Assembly: GCA_947071365.1 (NCBI GenBank)
Contig: CAMTFT010000174.1
Location: 1-5,115, forward strand
DNA length: 5,115 nucleotides
Origin: an uncultured bacterium
Lineage (GTDB): Bacteria; Bacillota; Clostridia; Lachnospirales; Lachnospiraceae
Direction of reading: 5' to 3'
Shown: piece by piece, positions 1 to 5,115 of the stretch
How the letters are laid out: every line of letters starts with the position of its first letter
How positions within the stretch are numbered: position 1 is the stretch's first letter
Made by a program: the position numbers and the translations under genes
Notes under the pieces: generated by a model
The model's database searches: none
Told to the model about the DNA's origin: nothing
Seen by the model: the letters and a program-made list of their open reading frames with translations, nothing else

Positions 1-67
1 GGATCAGGTTTAAATACCTGCCAAAATTGTTCTTCATTTCTGTTGCAGTTGCGGTTGCCGTTACCAT
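1..67 (-). CDS. Phd/YefM-family antitoxin, N-terminal fragment (runs off window edge)
   Basis: The ATG at 67 opens a frame of 22 codons that continues past base 1. It reads MVTATATATEMKNNFGRYLN followed by LI. The TATE(M/F)KNNFG(R/K)YL pattern is the typical N-terminus of Phd/YefM type II antitoxins, the DNA-binding part that also autoregulates the operon; the toxin-neutralising C-terminus would lie outside the window. A strong AGGAGG sits 7 nt upstream of the ATG, which supports this start. The gene lies 44 nt downstream of the binding-protein stop on the same strand, with no terminator-like hairpin between them. In this family the partner toxin (RelE/ParE, Doc or similar) usually follows immediately, but it cannot be seen here, and solitary Phd-like genes exist. 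The family call rests on only 22 residues but the match to the family pattern is close. Confidence 0.8.
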   Translation of the reverse strand, partial: MVTATATATEMKNNFGRYLNLI

Positions 68-74
68 AGCTGAA

Positions 75-80
75 CCTCCT
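75..80 (-). promoter_or_regulatory. Ribosome binding site of the Phd/YefM-like gene
   Basis: A perfect AGGAGG on the minus strand, inside the purine-rich stretch AAAAAGGAGG, lies 7 nt before the ATG at 67. It fixes the start of a gene too short in this window to stand out as an ORF. The 44-nt spacer (68-111) holds this site and no convincing promoter or terminator. Confidence 0.85.
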
Positions 81-111
81 TTTTCTCTTTTTCCATAATA
101 TTTCTGTCTTT

Positions 112-1779
112 TCAGAACTCCTCGTCGCTCCGGTTTCCACAGAGCTTCTGCGCCTCCCGGGTCGCCCTGCTTCCGCCGCGCGCATACCACTGCTGGACCA
201 TCTCGTCAAATGCGCTTAAAGCCTTTTGACCCATAATGATCTTCAGCATATATTCATTTTCATATTCTTTCAGTTCCTTCGGAATCAGATCCCGGAAACC
301 GTGTGTGTAATTCTCGTTAACGTAATGTACCTCCGTATCCAGCAAAAGACTGACCGCCGTAATGCGCGAGGTGTAGGCTGCCCAGTCGGAAGAACGGTAT
401 TCCGTTCCGGAGAGCCAGGACTCACATGCGTCATAATAGCCCTTCTCAACAGTATTGAGTTCATCGCGTTCCTTCTCCCCTGCGAGAACCGCCTGGATCT
501 GCTTCGTGACACGCTCGATCGCGTCACTGTAGTCACAGTTTACAACAAAGGGCGTAGCCGACGGATCGACGCCCATGGTAAAGTATTCTTCGATCTCCTT
601 CGCGTCCCTGTCTTCGTAGCGCGCATAATCATAGAGAAGGCTTATCACCTTCGGCACAAGCTCCGGATGCTCGTAGCCCTTGCGCACTACCACATATTTT
701 TCCGCCGCGTAGGGAATATACGTGTTCACACCGCCCTCCCCATCGTTCGAGAGAAGATACGGCCTCCAGTCCGCCTCCGGGTTGCTGCGGACCGCCTCCT
801 CCAGAGGGCTGTTCGGGGCCCACCACCAGCCGAAAAAGGAGCCGCTCTTGCCTTCCTGGATCAGCTTTGCGTTGTTGCGCACCGTGCGGAGCAGAAACTC
901 CCGGTCAAGAATCCCTTCAGTGTACCAGTCCCGCAGGCAGGCAAGGGCTTCTTTTGTCTCGGGAAGCACGCTTCCGTACTCCATCGTCCCGTCCTCCTGC
1001 GGCACCCACATGTCGGGATACGCGCCAAAAGCGGCGAAAACCGGCACTACGCTGAAGCAATTGCTCGTATCGGCTATGAGCTGCTTGTCGCAGAGCAGCC
1101 CGATCGTATTTCCTTCCCCGTTTCCGCCCGGATCCTGCAGGATGAACTGGCGGATGATCTCTTCCACGTCGTCAAGCGTCTCTGGGGGCTCCAGCCCGAG
1201 CTGGTCCATCCAGTCTCCGCGCAACCAGATAAAATTGGCGCTGGAGTAAATGTCCGTCTCCGGAACCGCATAAATTTTCCCGTTGAATGTCACAGATGAA
1301 AAACGGTCCTCTCCATAGCTGTCATACATGTCATGGATCCGGTCGCTGAAACACATATCAAAGTACGGCGTCAGCTCCTCGACCATATCGTTTTCTACCA
1401 GATCCTTCAGGAGCTGGTAGTCGTCGATAACCATGATGTCCGGAATCGTCCCGCTTATGATTGCCGCTTTTTCCGCCGCCTCATACGTGGTGGAATCGGT
1501 GTAAAGAACAAGCTCCGTCTTCACGTTCAGCTTTTCTTCCAGATACCTTGTGTAAGCATTATTCTCATATGTGTCTCCCTCCGGCATCCCGGAATACGCC
1601 ATGTTCACCATTTTGCCAAGCGTATAGCTCACGGTTTCCGGATAACGGCCAAAAGGCGTCGTACAGGCCGTCTCCCAGGTATCATTTTCTTCTGCGGCAA
1701 GGATGCCCGTTGTTTGCGGCAGGACACATGCGGCAAACAACACACAAACTGCCGTCAGCATCAATTTTTCTTTTCGCAT
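112..1779 (-). CDS. Extracellular solute-binding protein, LplA/YtcQ-like (probable carbohydrate ligand)
   Basis: A 555-residue secreted binding protein of the large type 2 periplasmic-binding family that includes LplA, YtcQ, YesO and AlgQ, usually the ligand-capturing part of carbohydrate ABC importers. Residues 1-29 are a signal peptide (K3 and K5, then a hydrophobic core of about residues 6-20). C18 has a weak lipobox (LFAAC), so lipidation or signal peptidase I cleavage near A28/A29 are both possible. Family features in order: IPDIMVIDD (112-120), FNGKIYAVP (165-173), FIWLRGDWMDQLGL (183-196) and a DPGGNGEGNTIGL segment (216-228), which resembles the calcium-binding loop DPxGNGxxDTxGL known in AlgQ-type proteins. 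An aromatic FFGWWW cluster (315-320) may line the ligand cleft. The length fits the family. The ATG overlaps the kinase 3' end by 19 nt and has a good AAAGGAG site, so the two are probably translationally coupled. No permease gene follows. The ligand cannot be named from sequence. Confidence 0.9.
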   Translation of the reverse strand: MRKEKLMLTAVCVLFAACVLPQTTGILAAEENDTWETACTTPFGRYPETVSYTLGKMVNMAYSGMPEGDTYENNAYTRYLEEKLNVKTELVLYTDSTTYEAAEKAAIISGTIPDIMVIDDYQLLKDLVENDMVEELTPYFDMCFSDRIHDMYDSYGEDRFSSVTFNGKIYAVPETDIYSSANFIWLRGDWMDQLGLEPPETLDDVEEIIRQFILQDPGGNGEGNTIGLLCDKQLIADTSNCFSVVPVFAAFGAYPDMWVPQEDGTMEYGSVLPETKEALACLRDWYTEGILDREFLLRTVRNNAKLIQEGKSGSFFGWWWAPNSPLEEAVRSNPEADWRPYLLSNDGEGGVNTYIPYAAEKYVVVRKGYEHPELVPKVISLLYDYARYEDRDAKEIEEYFTMGVDPSATPFVVNCDYSDAIERVTKQIQAVLAGEKERDELNTVEKGYYDACESWLSGTEYRSSDWAAYTSRITAVSLLLDTEVHYVNENYTHGFRDLIPKELKEYENEYMLKIIMGQKALSAFDEMVQQWYARGGSRATREAQKLCGNRSDEEF

Positions 1780-3473
1780 AGCAGTTTTCTCCTTTCACCG
1801 GGAATTCTTAAGTAGACCTCTGTCCCTTCCCCAGGTTTGCTTGTAATACGGAATATATGTTCCTCTCCATATAAAAGCCTGATCCGTTCTTTAACATTCT
1901 TGACACCGTAGCCGACACTGTCATAATAAACCAGAGAATCTGCCTTATCCTGCGTCATTCCGACTCCGTTGTCGCGGACAGTCAGCTCCAGCCATTCGCC
2001 GCTGCCCTGTACCGACAGAGAAAGCTCCCTGTCATCTTCCTCCTTCAGATCCAATCCATGCTCCAGCGCATTTTCTACCAATGGCTGCAGCACAAGCTTC
2101 GGCATCTTCCAGTTCAATACACTGTCATCCAGCTCCCAATTGACGGCAAAATTGTTATCGTGCATGATCAATTGAATATCCAGATAGGAGCGGATATTTC
2201 GAATTTCCCCATTCACATCGATCATGCTGGATCCCCGGTTTAGCGTTGTCCTGTAAAACTCCGCCAGCTTAAGTGTGATCTGGCTAACCTCATCGTTGTC
2301 CGCGTCGATTGCCTTCCAGTTGATGATCGACAGGGAATTATACAGAAAATGCGGGTTGATCTGCGCCTGAAGCGCTTTCATTTCCAGATCACGCCGCGCG
2401 ATCTTTTCTTTATATACCGCGGCTTTAAGCTCATCGAGCCTGCGCACCATGCGGGCAATGCTTTTGGAGAGTACACCGATCTCGTCCTCCGGCCCATTGT
2501 ATCCTTCGAGTTCGGACAGTGCAGCTTCACTTTCTTCACCAATACGGCTGACAATATTTGTCAGGCGAACCGTCCGGCGCATCAGTGTCCGTGAAAAGAC
2601 GACAGAGGCTCCGATCGCGAAGGCAATACAGAATAAGCACAGCAGATAGCTTTTGTGCATCATTGCCTGGAAAGCTTTTCCGATCATGCTCTCCGGTATC
2701 GCGTAGACAAGCTTCCAACCGCATCTGTCCATACCTTCCTCGAGTATCATGTAACCAGATGCGTCATACTTCTTGAAATTCGTGCCAAGAACGTCCTGAC
2801 GGTCAGCATAAACGATATGTCCGTCTCCGTTCAGGACAAAGATCTGCTGTCCTTCATCCGTCGGCACGACGGAAAGCCCTTCCAGAAAACCCTCATAGGA
2901 AAACTGTGTGACGAGAACCGCCACCTCGTGTCCGTACTGACGGACCGGCCTGACGTAACAGACCATCTTCGGATCTGTCACCATCACCCATTTTTCTTCC
3001 GGCACCCCGTCTCCAAAGGCTGTCTGATACCATTCCATATTTTGCAGCGTATAATACGGGGCAACGGTATTCCCGTGTTCAAGCTGGATATTCATCGTGT
3101 AGATCGTGATCTGCCGGATGATCGGATGGTAGTACATATTCGTCTGCAGAAGTGGATCGACCGTATTGCGGTATCCCTCATACAGCTCAAAAATCTGATC
3201 CCTGTCAAGCAGAAGCACCTCCTGCAGATCCGGAAGCGACATCATATAATCCGTGATGTGCTCATAGACCTGCATACTGCTTTCGAGCCCCTGCGCAAGC
3301 TGCTGAAGCTGCGATTCCCTGGAGCTCATGAGATTATCGATCACCACCCTCTCAGTAGTTCTGTAAAGGAAAGAAATACAGCACACAAGTGGAATCAGCG
3401 AAGCCGCCAGGATCGCCATCAGAATCTTTGTCCGGTACTTCGCACCACGCCGCCTTTTAAATACTTTCTTCAT
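1761..3473 (-). CDS. YesM-like sensor histidine kinase (HPK7/LytS-type, His_kinase domain)
   Basis: A 570-residue membrane sensor kinase that should autophosphorylate on His and pass the phosphate to the response regulator encoded just upstream. Layout: basic N-terminus; membrane helix at about 17-38; extracytoplasmic sensor region at about 40-272, of the size and position of a double Cache domain; second helix at about 276-296; HAMP-like linker at about 297-350; and a His_kinase domain (PF06580 type) with ALQAQINPHFLYNSL, putting the phosphorylated His at H375. The ATPase part has LQPLVENALEHG (N-box, N468), RDNGVGM (D501), the VGYGVKNVKERI glycine box (519-531) and GEGT (548-551). All key motifs are present and the length is usual for YesM. 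The ATG overlaps the regulator's last codons by 17 nt; its ribosome site is weak (AGGAAAGG, 11 nt upstream), consistent with coupling to upstream translation. Its 3' end overlaps the binding-protein gene. Confidence 0.95.
   Translation of the reverse strand: MKKVFKRRRGAKYRTKILMAILAASLIPLVCCISFLYRTTERVVIDNLMSSRESQLQQLAQGLESSMQVYEHITDYMMSLPDLQEVLLLDRDQIFELYEGYRNTVDPLLQTNMYYHPIIRQITIYTMNIQLEHGNTVAPYYTLQNMEWYQTAFGDGVPEEKWVMVTDPKMVCYVRPVRQYGHEVAVLVTQFSYEGFLEGLSVVPTDEGQQIFVLNGDGHIVYADRQDVLGTNFKKYDASGYMILEEGMDRCGWKLVYAIPESMIGKAFQAMMHKSYLLCLFCIAFAIGASVVFSRTLMRRTVRLTNIVSRIGEESEAALSELEGYNGPEDEIGVLSKSIARMVRRLDELKAAVYKEKIARRDLEMKALQAQINPHFLYNSLSIINWKAIDADNDEVSQITLKLAEFYRTTLNRGSSMIDVNGEIRNIRSYLDIQLIMHDNNFAVNWELDDSVLNWKMPKLVLQPLVENALEHGLDLKEEDDRELSLSVQGSGEWLELTVRDNGVGMTQDKADSLVYYDSVGYGVKNVKERIRLLYGEEHIFRITSKPGEGTEVYLRIPGERRKLLCEKKN
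1789..1795 (-). promoter_or_regulatory. Ribosome binding site of the binding-protein gene, inside the kinase gene
   Basis: AAAGGAG lies 9 nt before the ATG at 1779 and within the last codons of the kinase gene. It supports the first ATG over the in-frame Met 7, and shows that the binding protein is translated from the same transcript as the kinase. Confidence 0.8.
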
Positions 3474-3714
3474 TTATCCCGCTGCCTTTCCTGAATTTTT
3501 CCGGGCTGCACCCGTAATATTCCCGAAAGCTTTTGCAAAAATAAGAAGCGTCGGAAAATCCCACTTCCTTACAGATCTGAACGATCTTCTTATTCGTATT
3601 TTGGAGCAGCTCTTTCGCTTTTTCCAGACGGTAGGTGCGGATGAAATAGCTCAGCCTTACGCCGGTTTCCTTCTTAAAGATATAACTCATGTAGCCCGGG
3701 GACAGAAAAATACC
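3457..3714 (-). CDS. C-terminal part of the YesN-like regulator: most of the AraC-type HTH, displaced frame
   Basis: This is the continuation of the upstream response regulator after a frame change, not an independent gene. From the end of the G run it reads IFLSPGYMSYIFKKETGV, covering the second half of the first helix-turn-helix, then EKAKELLQNTNKKIVQICKE and VGFSDASYFCKSFREYYGCSP, the second HTH with the diagnostic AraC/XylS signature. An ATG at 3690 could open a 77-residue ORF, but it sits inside an HTH helix and has no good ribosome site, so separate translation is unlikely. The frame ends in TAA at 3457-3459, overlapping the kinase ATG by 17 nt. Joined to the upstream part by removing one G, the whole regulator is 508 residues, normal for YesN-like proteins. 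Confidence 0.8.
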   Translation of the reverse strand, partial: GIFLSPGYMSYIFKKETGVRLSYFIRTYRLEKAKELLQNTNKKIVQICKEVGFSDASYFCKSFREYYGCSPEKFRKGSGINEESI

Positions 3715-4984
3715 CCCCCCCCAGTATTTCTACATTTAATTCTTCGGCATAATGCTCATAGATGTAGCTTTTCACTTTTTCCACATCACTTCGCGCACTG
3801 CTCTGATTGGCAAATTCTGTTTCTTCGTAAATACGGATATTTTCTTCCATAATCCGGAAAATTTCTTCCATCGAGTTGCACATATACAGATTTTCGATGA
3901 TCTCATTGCACCGCTCTGCTGCAAAATGCATGTTCTTGTAAAGCTCCTTGATAATGTTGGAGCATGAAAATTTGACATAGATATGTGAAAACTGACCTAC
4001 GCTCTGGCCCTGTTCACGAAATTTGCGGAAATGCTCCCAAAGATGTGCGATGTCACGGAGTCGGATATCCTCTTCCATCTTATCAAAGAGCTGAACTACT
4101 ATTTCATAATTATCCTTGCCCTCACAGGCCATATCCGGCAGGAAGACCCACAGATCCTGCCGGTAAAAACGGTTTTCCATCAAAAGCTCTGTCTCCTGAA
4201 AAGCCTCCGGCATCTGCGCACCCTGCTCCATTGGACTGCTGACCGCGACGTAACACTTCGCCCGGAACTTCTGGCGCATATAAGCATGAATATGCTCTGC
4301 CATCACGCCAAAATCCACTTTTACCTTTTCCTCAAACAACAGCAGTGAACGCCTTGCCTCCAGATTCAGATAGTGGAACGGAATCTTCAGTTCTTCCAGA
4401 AGCAGCCCGGCAAAATCTTCCCTGCAATCCTCAAAGAAATCGTTCGTTGTCTCCAGCAGAATCATTCTCCGGATACTCTTCCACCACGAAATGTCCACAA
4501 CCTCAGCCGCCTCGATCATTACTTCTTCCCGTCCTGTATGAATATACTTCAAAAGGAAGTATTCCCCAAGAAAATCCTGATTCTTCTGGTGCATCGCCAT
4601 GTTGTGTTCCTGCTCGCCAACCATCTCAAGCGCATGTTCAAACGCCTTATAAAGCTCCGCCGGATCGATCGGCTTGAGCACATAGTCAAGCACACCGTAC
4701 TTGATTGCTTCACGCGCATACTCGAAATCGCTGTATCCGCTGAAAACGATAATCGCCGTCTCCGGACTTATACTCCGCACCTGTTCGGAAAGCTCAAGTC
4801 CCGTCATAAACGGCATCTTAATATCGCTCAGCAAAATATCCGGCCTGCGATCCTTCACGATCTGAAGCGCCTCTTTACCGTTTTGTGCTTCCAGAATCTC
4901 AAGATCCGGGTACTTCTTCGCAAGCAGCTTCCTGACGCCACTTCTCTCAATCTTTTCATCATCCGCAATTAGTATCGTCCTCAA
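3674..4984 (-). CDS. YesN-like response regulator, N-terminal part (receiver and linker; frameshifted before the AraC HTH)
   Basis: The cytoplasmic response regulator partner of the kinase downstream, expected to bind DNA when phosphorylated. From the proposed TTG start the receiver begins MRTILIADDEKIERSG, with acidic pocket D8/D9, phosphoacceptor D54 (LLSDIKMP), S82 in FSGYSDFEYA, and Y101 and K104 in DYVLKPID. A linker of about 280 residues without recognisable motifs follows, then the first HTH begins with VEKVKSYIYEHYAEELNVEI at about 400-420. At L421 the gene enters a run of ten G and drifts out of frame, ending after 436 residues in a short nonsense tail. The HTH resumes in the next frame (3714 to 3457). 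The TTG is chosen because GGAGG lies 8 nt upstream and because the N-terminus then matches the family; the in-frame ATG at 4999 and GTG at 5035 lack good ribosome sites. As written, this product could not bind DNA normally. Confidence 0.88.
   Translation of the reverse strand: MRTILIADDEKIERSGVRKLLAKKYPDLEILEAQNGKEALQIVKDRRPDILLSDIKMPFMTGLELSEQVRSISPETAIIVFSGYSDFEYAREAIKYGVLDYVLKPIDPAELYKAFEHALEMVGEQEHNMAMHQKNQDFLGEYFLLKYIHTGREEVMIEAAEVVDISWWKSIRRMILLETTNDFFEDCREDFAGLLLEELKIPFHYLNLEARRSLLLFEEKVKVDFGVMAEHIHAYMRQKFRAKCYVAVSSPMEQGAQMPEAFQETELLMENRFYRQDLWVFLPDMACEGKDNYEIVVQLFDKMEEDIRLRDIAHLWEHFRKFREQGQSVGQFSHIYVKFSCSNIIKELYKNMHFAAERCNEIIENLYMCNSMEEIFRIMEENIRIYEETEFANQSSARSDVEKVKSYIYEHYAEELNVEILGGGYFSVPGLHELYL
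3713..3722 (-). repeat. Ten-base G homopolymer (C on + strand) causing a frameshift in the regulator
   Basis: Ten consecutive C on the + strand, read as G10 in the gene. With G9 the protein reads L-G-G-G-I-F-L-S-P-G-Y, with the same spacing as the family pattern L-A-E-x-V-x-L-S-P-x-Y; with G10 it terminates early. The run could be an assembly or sequencing length error, a fixed mutation, or a slippage-prone contingency tract. Confidence 0.95.
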
Positions 4985-4992
4985 CTCGCGTC

Positions 4993-4997
4993 CCTCC
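4993..4997 (-). promoter_or_regulatory. Ribosome binding site deciding a TTG start for the response regulator
   Basis: GGAGG on the minus strand, 8 nt before TTG at 4984-4982. Because it lies inside codons of the longer ATG-4999 reading, it argues for initiation at TTG. The resulting N-terminus, MRTILIADDE, is the standard beginning of YesN-type receivers. Confidence 0.6.
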
Positions 4998-5022
4998 ATA
5001 AACGTATACCAGATCCGGACAG

Positions 5023-5056
5023 CCGTTTCCGGCACGGGGCAGGCAGCCGGAAACGG
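5023..5056. promoter_or_regulatory. Inverted repeat upstream of the regulator gene (possible operator or leader hairpin)
   Basis: CCGTTTCCGGC (5023-5033) and GCCGGAAACGG (5046-5056) are perfect 11-bp inverted copies around a 12-nt loop, with one further G-T pair outside. The repeat lies 23 nt upstream of the ATG at 4999 and 38 nt upstream of the TTG. On the minus strand no T-run follows it, so a classical terminator of an upstream gene is unlikely; it could be a protein-binding dyad or an mRNA leader hairpin. It lies within 9 bases of the adapter junction, so an end artefact is possible. Confidence 0.4.
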
Positions 5057-5064
5057 TGTTTATC

Positions 5065-5115
5065 CTGTCTCTTATACACATCTGACGCTGCCGACGACTT
5101 AATATGTGTAGATCT
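5065..5115 (-). other. Illumina Nextera adapter sequence (contamination, not genomic)
   Basis: Positions 5065-5083 match the 19-base Tn5 mosaic end as CTGTCTCTTATACACATCT. Positions 5084-5097 (GACGCTGCCGACGA) complete the reverse complement of the Nextera read 1 transposase adapter. The next eight bases (5098-5105, CTTAATAT) sit where the i5 index belongs, and GTGTAGATCT (5106-5115) is the reverse complement of the inner end of the P5 primer. The order is exactly that of a read running through a short insert into its adapter, so nothing after 5064 should be interpreted biologically. Confidence 0.97.

Noticed and set aside
61..96. 11-codon mini-ORF (ATG at 96) overlapping the antitoxin start
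   Set aside because: It has no ribosome site of its own and simply spans the purine-rich AGGAGG region; chance ORF.
226..1299. 357-codon open frame on the + strand
   Set aside because: It lies wholly antisense to the well-supported binding-protein gene; the translation is rich in Arg, His and Val with no recognisable domain, as expected of a shadow frame.
2655..3494. 279-codon open frame on the + strand
   Set aside because: Antisense to the kinase gene, with no domain and no ribosome site considered convincing; a shadow frame.
3457..3690. A separate small AraC-type regulator starting at ATG 3690
   Set aside because: The Met falls inside the first HTH, the helix preceding it is encoded just upstream, and no ribosome site is present; it is the displaced end of the regulator gene.
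3713..3722. Programmed ribosomal frameshifting at the G run
   Set aside because: Restoring the frame would need a +1 shift, there is no evident stimulatory site or stop codon at the slip position, and such control is not known for this family; error or slippage is simpler.
4373..4972. 199-codon open frame on the + strand
   Set aside because: Antisense to the receiver and linker of the response regulator; low-complexity basic translation, no family resemblance.
5000..5010. Possible -10 element TATACG before the regulator
   Set aside because: No matching -35 at a suitable distance, and the implied transcript start would fall on the ribosome binding site.
5065..5083. Tn5-like transposon end
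   Set aside because: The mosaic end is followed directly by the synthetic read 1 adapter, index and P5 bases, so it comes from library preparation.

Overview
The window holds one minus-strand operon from a Gram-positive, low-to-mid GC Firmicute. The YesM/YesN-type two-component pair, the LplA/YtcQ-like solute-binding protein, the AGGAGG-type ribosome sites and the roughly even base composition best fit a gut Clostridia/Lachnospiraceae-like bacterium. That placement is inference from gene style; there is no marker gene.

Reading in the direction of transcription (high to low coordinates): (i) 5065-5115 is not genomic but Illumina Nextera adapter, so the biological sequence ends near 5064; (ii) 5000-5064 is a short upstream region with an 11-bp inverted repeat; (iii) 4984 to 3457 encodes a YesN-like response regulator (CheY-type receiver, long linker, AraC-type HTH), interrupted in the HTH by one extra base in a run of ten G (C on the + strand, 3713-3722); (iv) 3473-1761 encodes a YesM-like membrane histidine kinase; (v) 1779-112 encodes a large extracellular sugar/oligosaccharide-type binding protein; (vi) 67 to 1 is the beginning of a Phd/YefM-family antitoxin that runs off the window edge.

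The three main genes overlap by 17 and 19 nt, so they are probably co-transcribed and translationally coupled. The expected logic is that the binding protein and/or the kinase's extracytoplasmic domain sense a carbohydrate-like ligand, the kinase phosphorylates the receiver Asp, and the regulator activates transport or catabolic genes that are not in this window. No permease follows the binding protein, which leaves open a sensory accessory role.

I see no wholly new system. The points most worth checking are the homopolymer frameshift (sequencing error, true pseudogene, or phase-variable switch), the adapter contamination, the permease-less binding protein coupled to the kinase, and the unannotated antitoxin start at the edge.
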